From CAZJYI01 sp964550025 (GTDB lineage Bacteria > Verrucomicrobiota > Kiritimatiellia > UBA8416 > CAYOBW01), in NCBI GenBank assembly GCA_964550025.1, contig CAZJYI010000033.1, forward strand, positions 19,947 to 83,946: a DNA stretch of 64,000 nucleotides, in the 5' to 3' direction. Both the position numbers and the translations under genes were made by a program. The notes under the pieces were generated by a model, which saw only the letters and a list, made by a program, of their open reading frames with translations, had not been told where the DNA came from and did no database searches. Below are positions 1 through 8,373 of this stretch, one piece after another. Within the stretch, counting starts at the first letter, position 1. Each line of letters begins with the position of its first letter.

Positions 1-1080
1 CGGCAACCTCACGGGTTTCCCGCTCCGGTAGCATTCGTTGGCGGCAAACACGACTTCGTGCGTTTTGACCGCATCCGCCAGGTTGCAGTGCGACTCGCAA
101 TCGTCTCGGATGCAGTCCACGAAGTGATCCATCTCCCCCTGAAATGGGTGATGGCTCACGTCGGAGCTGTCGGGACGGATGTCGGGCAGTTCGACCCAGT
201 CCTTCTGGTCGGCGATCGTGTGCGACCAGATCCGGTTGTCCTTCACCGACCCCTTGTCGCCAAAGATCTCTATCGGGAACGTGTAGGGTTGAATGCACTC
301 CATGTTCACGGAGACTTTGCCCAGGACACCGTTTGAGAACCTGACAAGCGCGATCTCCAACCCCGCATACTCCAATGGGTCACCCTCGTGCCAGTCGTTG
401 GTTATCGGGTTGTACTGGTCCGTGCTCCGGCCGCGCTTTCCGCCCTCATAGGCGAACACCTCGACCGGATCGGCGGCTTCGAACTCGCCCGGCGCGGCGA
501 ACCAACGCAGCGCGTCAATGGCGTGGCAACCGGCGAGGAGAAACGCGCTGCCGCCCATGGCTTTCGTGCGTCCCTCCGGGTACCCGCCCCACCAGTCGCC
601 GCAGTAGCTCTGGTAGTCGGTTTCCACGCAGTAAACCTCGCCGAATGCGCCTTCGGACGACATCCTCTTGAGCTTCACGAAGAGCGGATTCCAACGCAAC
701 ACGAAGCTCACGACGGTCTTCACCCCCGCCTCGTTCACCGCCGCCTGCATGGCGCGCATCTCCTCGAGCGTCTGCGCCACGGGCTTCTCGATCACGATAT
801 GCTTGCCCGCCCGTGCCGCGGCAATCACGTTCTCCGCATGCACGTGCTGCGGCGTACAGACCGACACGATGTCCACGCCGTCAACCTCCAGCGCCTCTTC
901 GTAGTTGTCAAGGCACGGCACCTCGAGTCCCGCCTCCGCGGCCCGTCTTTCGGCGCTGGCCAGCGTCCGGCTCGAAATCGCCACTACCTCCGTGTGCGGG
1001 TTGCTCCTGAACGCGTCGATGTGCTGCGTAGACACCCACCCCGCGCCGTGAATCAATACTCCAAGCTTCTTCTCAGACAT
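1..1080 (-). CDS. Gfo/Idh/MocA family oxidoreductase (C-terminus cut by window edge)
   Basis: Reading leftwards from the ATG at 1080 there are 360 open codons with no stop, so the gene runs off the window. The N-terminus is a Rossmann fold (GVLIHGAGWVSTQH, about residues 7-20). The family signature EKP is at 98-100 and a conserved AGCH segment (His186) lies in the C-terminal alpha/beta domain. Family members oxidise or epimerise sugars and cyclitols with bound NAD(P). There is no signal peptide, so it is cytoplasmic, unlike its Tat-exported neighbour at 1308-2582. The start is supported by AAGGAGG eight bases upstream. It is the last readable gene of the minus-strand catabolic run and is separated from the upstream gene by a hairpin cassette at 1152-1281. 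Substrate unknown. Confidence 0.9.
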   Translation of the reverse strand, partial: MSEKKLGVLIHGAGWVSTQHIDAFRSNPHTEVVAISSRTLASAERRAAEAGLEVPCLDNYEEALEVDGVDIVSVCTPQHVHAENVIAAARAGKHIVIEKPVAQTLEEMRAMQAAVNEAGVKTVVSFVLRWNPLFVKLKRMSSEGAFGEVYCVETDYQSYCGDWWGGYPEGRTKAMGGSAFLLAGCHAIDALRWFAAPGEFEAADPVEVFAYEGGKRGRSTDQYNPITNDWHEGDPLEYAGLEIALVRFSNGVLGKVSVNMECIQPYTFPIEIFGDKGSVKDNRIWSHTIADQKDWVELPDIRPDSSDVSHHPFQGEMDHFVDCIRDDCESHCNLADAVKTHEVVFAANECYRSGKPVRLP

Positions 1081-1151
1081 GGTTATCCTCCTTCGCAATA
1101 TCTCACGGCCGTCTTCCTTGTGGACGGGCCGCCGACCTCACTGACGCTCCC

Positions 1152-1281
1152 CCGTAGCGCCGGCTTTCAGCCGGTGACCGTGTGGGCCGGCCTCCAGGCC
1201 GGCCTGTCCCCGAAAGGCACTCCCCCCCTGCCGGGCAGGAGCCCGGCGGGACAGTTCGCCGGCAAAATGCCGGCGCTACGG
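1152..1281. repeat. Four-hairpin REPIN-like cassette with GTAGCG ends (family A)
   Basis: A 130-base block bounded by perfect 13-base inverted ends (CCGTAGCGCCGGC at 1152-1164, its complement at 1269-1281). It holds four stem-loops: CCGGCT/AGCCGG at 1160-1174, a 9-bp GGCCGGCCT stem at 1185-1204, CCGGGC/GCCCGG at 1231-1246 and GCCGGC/GCCGGC at 1258-1274. Inward-facing GTAG-headed hairpins match published REP/REPIN architecture. The same modules recur at 43512-43612. Confidence 0.75.
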
Positions 1282-1307
1282 CCAGTAAGCAGCCGCTGCG
1301 GTTCTGC

Positions 1308-2582
1308 CTACACCATCCACGGGCTCCGCATTGTGCAGCGCAACAACCCGTTCGCCGTATCATCACCAGTGAATCGCTCCTTCGCGGGGTCCCACTTCAG
1401 CTTGCGTCCCAGCTGGCAGGCGATGCCGCCAAGCAGGGCCGAGCTCGTCGCGCGGTGCGCAATCTCGGCCGAAGTAATGGTCTCCCCGCGGCTCTTGACG
1501 CAGTCGATGAAATTGCGGGCGTGGCCGGGACTGCGGTAGAGATGCGTCTCCCCGGGGCCGATGACCTCGCGCAGCAGCGACTTCGGCTCCGCCTCGATGC
1601 CGCCGCGCGTAAAGACCCAGCCCTTGTCGCCCACGAACTTGACGCCGTGGCGGTTCTTGCCCGTGTCGGTCATGATCAGTTTCACGCCGTTGGCGTATTC
1701 GAACTCGAGATCGTACGTGAGGATCGTGTCGAACAGCCCGTCGGTGGGATAGACGCCTCGCCCCTCGATCGAGATCGGACCGCTGCGCTCGAGTCCCATG
1801 CCCCATTGCGCGATATCGAGGTCGTGCACCCCGTACCCCGCGATCCACCCCGACTTGCTGTAGTCGGAGATGAAATACCAGCCGGGAAGGCTTCGCACGC
1901 GCAGCCCGCAGTAAGGCGCCTCAGGAGCCGGACCGAGCCAGAGGTCATAGTCGAACCCCTCGGGCACCGGTTCCGGTTTCGGCCACCCCGTAGCCCGCCC
2001 CGGCGGCGACCCGATCACGATCTTCTGCAACTTGCCGATGCGCCCGTTGCGTACGAGCTCACACGCCCGGCGCGTGCCGCCGTAGGAGTGCAACTGCGTC
2101 CCGTGCTGGAAGACGGCCCCGTAGCGTTCGGCTGTTTCGACCAGCGCACGACCTTCACCAATCGTGTTGGAAAGCGGCTTCTCGCAATAGACATCCTTGC
2201 CCGCCTTGATCGCTGCAATCGCCTGGGGAACGTGCCAGTGGTCCGGCGAAGCAATCGCCACCGTGTCCACGTCGGCCCGCGCAACCAACTCCCGAAAGTC
2301 GACGTACGCATCTTCCGGACGGAGTTTCAGTCGATTGCGGTAGCCCTCGCGACGTGCTTTCTGAACGTCGCACACGGCCACGCACGTGACGCCCGGCACA
2401 CGCGCCAGCGCGCCCCACACACCGCCCATGCGGCCACCGGTGCCGATCAACCCCACGGTGATGCGGTTGCTGGGCGCCACGACGCCGTTCTTGCCCAGCG
2501 CAGTGCCGGGTATGATCGCCGGAAAAGCCAGACCGGCCACCCCGGCCTTCAGAAACGTGCGGCGACTGACGGTATTTCTCAT
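1308..2582 (-). CDS. Tat-exported Gfo/Idh/MocA family oxidoreductase
   Basis: 424 residues. The N-terminus carries a twin-arginine leader (SRRTFLKAG, residues 6-14, then a hydrophobic stretch), so the folded, cofactor-loaded enzyme is probably exported to the periplasm. The Rossmann motif GLIGTGGRMGG is at 44-54 and the family EKP motif at 134-136 (YCEKPLSNT). Exported members are abundant in Planctomycetes and relatives and are thought to oxidise sugars or glycosides; the substrate cannot be read from sequence. AGGAGG eight bases before the ATG supports the start. The ATGA overlaps the stop of the upstream DUF6807 gene, so the two are translationally coupled and very likely act in the same pathway. 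Confidence 0.92.
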   Translation of the reverse strand: MRNTVSRRTFLKAGVAGLAFPAIIPGTALGKNGVVAPSNRITVGLIGTGGRMGGVWGALARVPGVTCVAVCDVQKARREGYRNRLKLRPEDAYVDFRELVARADVDTVAIASPDHWHVPQAIAAIKAGKDVYCEKPLSNTIGEGRALVETAERYGAVFQHGTQLHSYGGTRRACELVRNGRIGKLQKIVIGSPPGRATGWPKPEPVPEGFDYDLWLGPAPEAPYCGLRVRSLPGWYFISDYSKSGWIAGYGVHDLDIAQWGMGLERSGPISIEGRGVYPTDGLFDTILTYDLEFEYANGVKLIMTDTGKNRHGVKFVGDKGWVFTRGGIEAEPKSLLREVIGPGETHLYRSPGHARNFIDCVKSRGETITSAEIAHRATSSALLGGIACQLGRKLKWDPAKERFTGDDTANGLLRCTMRSPWMV

Positions 2583-5574
2583 GGCGTTTCCTCCTGCGCC
2601 GCTGCGACCGGCGCGTAGATCTCAAGCTCGACAATGTGCAACCCGGGATTGGCGCTGTTGTGCAGCATCACCACGCGGACATAGCGGGCATCGCGTGGTT
2701 TGAAACTGTGCGTGACACCTTCAGCCGTGGCCGGCTTGCTGTTCTTACTGGCATCGACGGTCAGCTCCCAGGCCTTCCCGTCAATCGAACTCTCCACGCG
2801 GTACCGGTAGAAGCGCCTCCCGTCCCAGTACGGCGTGACACGAATACGCCCGATCTGCTCCCGCTTCCCAAGGTCGAGCGTCAACGTGCAGGGGGGCGGC
2901 GTGCAACCCCAGTACGAGGCCGTCGTCTTCTTCCCGTCTACGGCGTGCGCGGGGGGGTGCCCACTCTCGGAAGGACGGGAACTGCTGGCAGCCGCATTCA
3001 ACGCGAGGTTCCTGAGCGACAGTTCCCCGATGTAGGTCCTCAGCGCGGCGCGCTGCTTCTCGTCCGGCAGGAGCGGCAGCGCCTCCTGCAAGACGCGCCG
3101 CTGGTCACCCGATGGCAGGACACGCTTGGCGTACTGCACGAGCCCCGCCGCAGCCANNNNNNNNNNNNNNNNNNNNNNNNNNNNNNNNNNNNNNNNNNNN
3201 NNNNNNNNNNNNNNNNNNNNNNNNNNNNNNNNNNNNNNNNNNNNNNNNNNNNNNNNACACCGTCCCGGTCCGCCGTGCCCTCCGCACGTAGCGGGCCGAT
3301 CAACATTGGCAAGCAGTCTGCCCCGCCGTCGTTGCGCAATGCCGTCAAAGCCGGCCGCGCGGTCTTCTTCCTCCCCTGCTTGAGCACGGCGAGCATAGTC
3401 TCGATATACCCGACCGGCTTGCGCGCGCCAAGGCAGGCAACGGCCGCGGCGGCGCGGTCCTCGTTGTCGTCCGCAACGGCCTTTGTCAGTACGGCATCGG
3501 CCGCCTCGTCCCGCATCTGCGCAAGTGATGTCTCGGCCTCTTTGCCGGCCGCGCCACCGCCCGCGGCAACGTCCAGCAACGGTCCCACCGATGCGGCCCC
3601 GCCTATGCGACCAAGCGCGCGGATACCGGCCAAACGAACGGCTTCATCCTTGTCGGCAAGTGAGACCAGTGCTTCGGGTTCAGCCGCCGTAACACCTCTG
3701 TCCGACCAGGCCGCCAGAAGGGATAGCTTCACCCCGGCCGGTGCCTCGCGATACGTCGTCCTGAATTGTCCCAGACTATCTCCGTCCAACTTGCGCAGCG
3801 CAGCCGCGGCCCCGCTACGCAGGTGCCGGTCGTTGCCCGACAGAGCTTCCGTGATGCGAGTCACGCACTTGCCGGGGGTCAGCCCGGCCAAACCCTGCAG
3901 TGCCGCCGCGCGCTGCCAGGGCCGCACCGTGCTGTCCTTCCAAACGCGATCGTAGACGCCGGCCGCCAGGACGCTGTCACTCTCGACAAGACGCTCGGCC
4001 GCCCCCAGCCTCGCATCGTGAACACCGGGTACCGAGAGCGACTCGAGGGCTGCCACCGCCTGTGGCGTGGCCACGCGTCCAAGCGCTTCCACCGCCGCGT
4101 GGGAAACCGTCGCGTCCGTACCGGCCGCCTGCTTCGCCAGGAGGTCGACAGCCCGCGCGTCCCGCCGCACACCCAGCAGGTGACAAAGCGCGGCCTTGCG
4201 GTCTGCCGGAAGCAACGCCAACACGGAACGCAGCGCCGTCATCGACGCCTCGCCCGGCCGCGACAGCAGAACGTCTGCCGCCTGCATCCAGGCCGTGTCG
4301 TCGTGCAGAAGCGGCGCAACGGAATCTATGCAGGCGTCGCTGCCGGTTACGACGAACTGCTTGCAGGCCCAGGCTTTGAAGTGGCCGGAGGCGAAGGGAT
4401 CCGCGATCAGCTTCAGGAGACGCTGCTCGAACGCAGCGCGCGCGGAAGGGGAGGCATCGCGAAGGCGGTTCTCCACGGCGGTGAGCGCGGATCGGCTCTG
4501 CCCCGGCTGCCAACCCACCATGGCTGCCAGCGGGTCGGGAACGGCGGAGGCGTACTCCGCAAACAGCGTCTCGGGCGCAACGGCCAGTCCGGCGCCGTGC
4601 CGCACGAGAACGCGGAACGCTAGTTCGAGCGGAACCTTGGGATCGAGCGCGAAAGCCGTCCCCGCCGTCGGAAACGTCGGCTGCAACCAGGGCAGGTTGG
4701 CATACTCGACCCAGTCGCCAGGATACTCCGGGTTGGCCGGCGACTGGAGTATGAAAAGCCCGACGGGCTCTTTGCCTTCCGGCGGCACACCGACCGCTTC
4801 GGCCCAGGCGGCCGGATACGGCACACCGGAAGGCGCGGTGTGCTTGACGATCTTCAGGTCCTTGCGCGCCGACATGCGGAGATTGAATCCCCCGTACGCC
4901 TTTTGCCCCCGGCGCGCCACCGTCACCCCGGCCACGAGCGCCTCGAAGCGAAAGTGGAAGTCGACAGGCCGGATGCCATCCCGCTCAGAACCGACGCGAA
5001 TGGTTGCGGTCTCTTTGACGATCGGCTCCCGGTCATCCCACTTCCACACACTCTCCGCAACGAGCTCGGCACCCCTGGGTTCGACACCCCCGGGGTCAGC
5101 CCTTGAGTTTGGAGTTTTCAGTTGCTTTGCGTTTCCAGGAACGCCGTCTGGACTGAAAACTCCAAACTCAAGGGCTGACCCCGTTCGATGCGTTCGATGG
5201 GTGATCTTCACCGGCCGCGCAAAGACGCCCTGCAAGGCGTGCAGGTCGCGCTTCCGGCCTTTGTACGTGACTTCGGGCCAGGCCCAGTAGATGCCACGGT
5301 GGTGGGGATGGTCGGGAGAAAAATCCTTGGTCAGGGTTTCGCCGTTGGGACCGTAGAGCGGGTGGACGTAGTCGCTGCGCGCAACGGCGTACTTCCCTCC
5401 TACCCCTTCAGGGACGGGAACAGTACCGAAGTTGTATGTCAGAACAGGCGTCCCGCCGTCGACAATGGTATAGCGGTGTGTCGCCTCGTCTACCTGGACG
5501 GTCATGGCCGCAGGTAGCAGCGCCGCGCTGCAAAGCCAGGCCGCCAGAGAACGATTCCAAATCTCAGATCTCAA
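2579..5574 (-). CDS. DUF6807 (PmoA-like) - HEAT repeat - F5/8C discoidin protein, interrupted by an assembly gap
   Basis: The start is TTG at 5574, with GAGGAGGT seven bases upstream; a signal-peptide-like stretch follows (LAAWLCSAALLPAA). DUF6807 comes first (PDHPHHRGIYWAW), then many HEAT-like alpha repeats (roughly residues 350-770), then 100 Ns. Beyond the gap HEAT-like sequence resumes at 3156 and ends in a discoidin (F5/8C) domain (LTLDLGKREQIGRIRVTPYW). Both sides fit one protein, but their frames agree only if the true gap length leaves remainder 2 on division by 3, so 100 is a placeholder. Codons at 5091-5183 are a perfect inverted repeat inserted in frame. The stop overlaps the next gene (ATGA). 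Probably a secreted or periplasmic carbohydrate-related protein; its activity is not established. Confidence 0.8.
3157..3256. other. Assembly gap (100 N)
   Basis: Exactly 100 undetermined bases inside the HEAT-repeat part of the DUF6807 gene. The round number is the usual placeholder for a gap of unknown size, and the frame mismatch across it shows that 100 is not the real length. Repetitive HEAT codons are a likely cause. Confidence 0.98.
5091..5183. repeat. 93-bp perfect palindromic element inside a coding sequence
   Basis: Two perfectly complementary 32-base arms (5091-5122 and 5152-5183) flank a 29-base loop (5123-5151). The inner end of each arm reads GAGTTTGGAGTTTTCAGT or its complement, and the outer end CGGGGTCAGCCC. 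At 93 bases (31 codons) it keeps the reading frame and encodes LEFGVFSPDG...TPNSRADP, which looks foreign between the DUF6807 segments ITHRTHRT and AELVAESVWKWD. This is comparable in kind to in-frame palindromic elements known in Rickettsia. Confidence 0.85.
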
Positions 5575-5660
5575 ACCTCACACCTCCTCATTCTTGAATC
5601 CCGGGAACCACTATCCGAGATCTGAAATCTGAGATTTGAAATCTGAGATTTGAGATCTGC
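5559..5660. repeat. AGATCTGAGATTT repeat tract overlapping a gene start
   Basis: Alternating AAATCTCAGATCTCA-type units run through the intergenic space and into the first codons of the DUF6807 gene, whose residues 2-5 (RSEI) are encoded by AGATCTGAGATT. A similar tract (AAATCTCAGATCTCAGA) recurs at 36752-36775. The strong Shine-Dalgarno and TTG start lie between repeat units, so the unit contributes N-terminal codons. Confidence 0.7.
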
Positions 5661-5662
5661 CA

Positions 5663-6712
5663 TCACGAATGATATCCCGCATATCTCTCCATCGCATCCA
5701 TCAGCGCCTTGGCATTCTCGAGCGGCTCGCCGGGGTACATCCCGTGAATCATCATCAGCCCCCCTTGCGGCGTGCTGAGTTTCTCGACCTCCTCGCGAAT
5801 CAACGCATCGATCTGCTCCGGCGTTCCGCGCGGCACGATGTCCTGCCGATCGATGTCCAGATCGATACAGACCCTGCCGGCAAACCGCTCCGCGATCCAG
5901 TCAACGCCGTTGACGAGGTCCTGCAGGTTGATCACCTCGACACCGCCGTCGATCAGGTCATCGACCAGCGAGCGGATGTCGCCGTCCGAATGCATGTGCA
6001 CGATCAACCCCTTGTCGCGGGCCGGCGCCATCAGGCGCTGGTAGCTCGGCTTGATGTACTTGCGAAAGTGATCGGGCGACAACATGGGGCCCACCTGCAT
6101 GCCCAGATCCTCGGCGTAGCCAATCCAATCCGCGCCGAGCTCGATGTACCGCTCAACCAGGGTCAGGTTGAAAGCCTCGATCATCTCGATAAGTCGCCAC
6201 AACCGCGGTTCCTCGTCCGCCATGTCAAACACCAGGTTCTCGTAGCCGCGGATGTCGATGAGCTGGAGGAACGTGTGCCCGTGGCGCAGACCAGCCTTGA
6301 CGAGTTCGCCACGCCCCTTGCGTTCGCTCATATTCCGCGCAATCGCGTCCCAATCGATGGGAACCAGGCCGTTCGAGACTTCCGGGTCAGGCGGCTCGTA
6401 CGTCTCGAACGCGGACCAGTCCGCCAGGGGGTGCTGGTGTACCATGCCCGTGACGCCGTCCTCCATCGTTTCCCAAACGCAGCCCCAGCCGTCGGTGTAT
6501 GGATGGTCCTTGAGCTGGACCGGGGTGAAATGCGGTTCAACGGTCTCAACCGGCTGGTATCCGGGGAACAGCAACGGGTGGTCGACCATCAGCTCCTGCA
6601 ACGCGTCGTGGGGATAGTGGTTCCAGCACGCCGGGTTGATATGGAACGTCATCGGGATCCAGTCCGGCCTTTCGAACCGGACGGCGCGACGCAGGTTTTC
6701 GCTGGGTGTCAT
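5663..6712 (-). CDS. Uroporphyrinogen decarboxylase-like (URO-D/MtaA superfamily) protein
   Basis: About 349 residues from ATG 6712; an extended GTG start at 6769 would add 19 residues, but family members typically begin as here (MTPSENLRRAVRFERPDWIP). The TIM-barrel markers are a central HMHSDGDI segment, the ENLVFDM region and a C-terminal MMIHGMYP. Catabolic-locus members like this are not haem enzymes; characterised relatives are corrinoid-linked methyltransferases, and many in PVC bacteria are uncharacterised. It sits between the MFS permease and the DUF6807 gene on the same strand, suggesting a role in use of a transported sugar or methylated compound. No clear ribosome binding site precedes either start. 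No signal peptide. Confidence 0.85.
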   Translation of the reverse strand: MTPSENLRRAVRFERPDWIPMTFHINPACWNHYPHDALQELMVDHPLLFPGYQPVETVEPHFTPVQLKDHPYTDGWGCVWETMEDGVTGMVHQHPLADWSAFETYEPPDPEVSNGLVPIDWDAIARNMSERKGRGELVKAGLRHGHTFLQLIDIRGYENLVFDMADEEPRLWRLIEMIEAFNLTLVERYIELGADWIGYAEDLGMQVGPMLSPDHFRKYIKPSYQRLMAPARDKGLIVHMHSDGDIRSLVDDLIDGGVEVINLQDLVNGVDWIAERFAGRVCIDLDIDRQDIVPRGTPEQIDALIREEVEKLSTPQGGLMMIHGMYPGEPLENAKALMDAMERYAGYHS

Positions 6713-6781
6713 AGTCAGGCACGATACCATGGCCGCGGCGGCCTCGCGTTCCATCCCGTATCGCGGCACAATATTGAACGT

Positions 6782-7963
6782 CTAGGACGCCGTCCTGAAG
6801 ACCACCGCGAAGACGAGCGCGCCGACCAGCACGATCAGGCAGGGCACAAGGAAGACCTTGGACCACACAAACTGCTCGTCCTTGCGGCACTTGTCCATGA
6901 CGATGCCGGCCAACTGCGAGCCGAGAAACAGGCCGACACCCACCGTGGCCGCGAAGATCAGGGCCTGCATCGAGCTGCGGATCTCGTCGGAAGCCATTTT
7001 GTCTGCCAGGATCTGTCCCGCGATGATGAAAAAGACGTAGGCCAGCCCGTGCAGGGACTGCGATATGACCACCAGCCAGCGCGGTTTCGATAGGACGTAA
7101 ACCCCGTACAGAAGGAACCAGCAGGTCGCGCCGACGAGCAGTGTCCCCTTGAAGCCCACCTTGGTGGTCATGTAGCCCAGGGCGACAAACGTGGCGACGG
7201 TCTGCACGGCCTGCGCGATGGCCATCGTCGCCGGCACATTCTTGCTGGAAATGCCGATGTCCTGCAGGAACTGGGCCGACCCCAGAAAGTAGAACTGCAT
7301 CGTGCCTGCAACGGCCATCGACACCACGATGAAGATAAGGAAGTTGACGTCCTTCAACATGGACATCGCCTCCAGGATCGGGGCCGTCCCCGCCTTGGCG
7401 GGAGGCGTGCTGGGCAGAAAAACACAGAAAACGGCCATGACAACGGAAAGGATGGCTGCCAGGTACAGGCAGTCGCGCCCCTGCTCACCCGTCTTGAACT
7501 TCCAGCGCCACCCGCTCAGGCCGTAGCCCACGAGTGCCCACGCGATGGGCGCCCACATGAAGATGTGGCCGATGTTGATCTTTGTGTCCGGCGTCGCGTG
7601 GCGAAACATCAGCGAGTTGACGAGCGGCAGAGTGGCGGCGTAGCAAACGGAATAGAAGAGCATCACGACGAACAGGGGAACGAACTTCTCCTTACGGGCC
7701 GCCAGGAACAGGAGCACCGCACCCACCAAGTGGGCAACAGTGAGGATCAGCTCGGTGTCCACGTACTTGTCGGCGAGCTGGCCGGCCACGAGCGGAGCGA
7801 AGATACAGGCCAGAGGCAGCGTGCTGTAGACCCAGCCGGTCTGCTTGCCGCTGAGTTTGAGGGGCCCCAGGAGGCGCGCGGCCAGCACGGGCGACCAGGC
7901 GCCCCAGATCGCATACTGCAGGCCCATCATGATGCTAAGAGGAATGTATACGCTCCAGTTCAT
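6782..7963 (-). CDS. MFS transporter, nucleoside:H+ symporter-like
   Basis: About 393 residues with some twelve hydrophobic segments; the start is the ATG at 7963 (MNWSVYIPLSIMMGLQYAIWG), preceded by GGGGGAG. A longer reading to 8011 would translate a hairpin repeat (PADGDTPRPP) and is rejected. The LSGKQTGWVYSTLPLACIFAP segment and the A(G/D)K loop between helices 2 and 3 resemble the NupG/XapB nucleoside symporter branch, which in PVC bacteria usually accompanies sugar-catabolism genes. Its substrate is therefore likely a sugar or nucleoside. It lies upstream of and collinear with the URO-D, DUF6807 and oxidoreductase genes, so it is probably the uptake component. Confidence 0.88.
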   Translation of the reverse strand: MNWSVYIPLSIMMGLQYAIWGAWSPVLAARLLGPLKLSGKQTGWVYSTLPLACIFAPLVAGQLADKYVDTELILTVAHLVGAVLLFLAARKEKFVPLFVVMLFYSVCYAATLPLVNSLMFRHATPDTKINIGHIFMWAPIAWALVGYGLSGWRWKFKTGEQGRDCLYLAAILSVVMAVFCVFLPSTPPAKAGTAPILEAMSMLKDVNFLIFIVVSMAVAGTMQFYFLGSAQFLQDIGISSKNVPATMAIAQAVQTVATFVALGYMTTKVGFKGTLLVGATCWFLLYGVYVLSKPRWLVVISQSLHGLAYVFFIIAGQILADKMASDEIRSSMQALIFAATVGVGLFLGSQLAGIVMDKCRKDEQFVWSKVFLVPCLIVLVGALVFAVVFRTAS

Positions 7964-7985
7964 CTCGCTCCCCCGGGTTGGTGGT

Positions 7986-8286
7986 CGGGGTGTGTCCCCG
8001 TCCGCTGGCAATCAGAGTCAGAGTTGGCAGTCTGGTCAAGGGTGTGTCCCTATCAATAGCCGGACTTTTAACACATGTGACACTAACAGGCAACAGGGAA
8101 TCTCGTGAATGATGGCTGACAAACAGTACGCTCCGGTCGGGGTGTGTCCCCGTCACCCCCGGGCAGGGTGTGTCCCCGTCAAACCCTGTTAGCGGGTGGC
8201 CCGGCGATGGCCAGGGTATGTCCCCCGTCTTGTGGCCACCAAATCAAGCTTGTGGTCAAGGTGAGTCTGGTCAGGGTGTGTCCCTG
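7986..8286. repeat. Array of six T(G/A)TGT-loop hairpin repeats (family D)
   Basis: The 410 bases between the MFS gene and the PQQ gene contain no convincing ORF but six copies of a short hairpin: 7986-8000, 8039-8051, 8138-8152, 8164-8178, 8212-8227 and 8272-8286. The loop is TGTGT (once TATGT). Stems change in a compensated way: CGGGG/CCCCG, AGGG/CCCT and CAGGG/CCCTG. Most copies are followed by GTC. The same family brackets the RAYT transposase at 19117-19302 and 20746-20875. Confidence 0.8.
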
Positions 8287-8373
8287 TCAATCGCCGGAAC
8301 TGCAACGGACGTGGTATTGTCGAGGTGGCAGGGACATCCAGGGGCGTGGACGGTGGGCCACGGGTTGGAGTGA

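Noticed and set aside
388..2618. Long plus-strand ORFs of 383 and 478 codons
   Set aside because: They lie opposite two well-supported Gfo/Idh/MocA genes and translate hairpin repeats; low-complexity Arg/Ala/Pro content is typical of shadows.
3040..3156. Continuation of the DUF6807 reading frame across the Ns (WLRRGSCSTP...)
   Set aside because: This frame loses similarity after the gap, while another frame continues HEAT-like and discoidin sequence to a coupled stop. The continuation is an artefact of the placeholder length.
5663..6712. Haem-pathway uroporphyrinogen decarboxylase (hemE)
   Set aside because: No haem genes are nearby, the context is catabolic, and its sequence fits the divergent methyltransferase-like branch of the superfamily.
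7964..8011. N-terminal extension of the MFS transporter
   Set aside because: The extra residues are a translated hairpin repeat, and the downstream ATG has a proper ribosome binding site.
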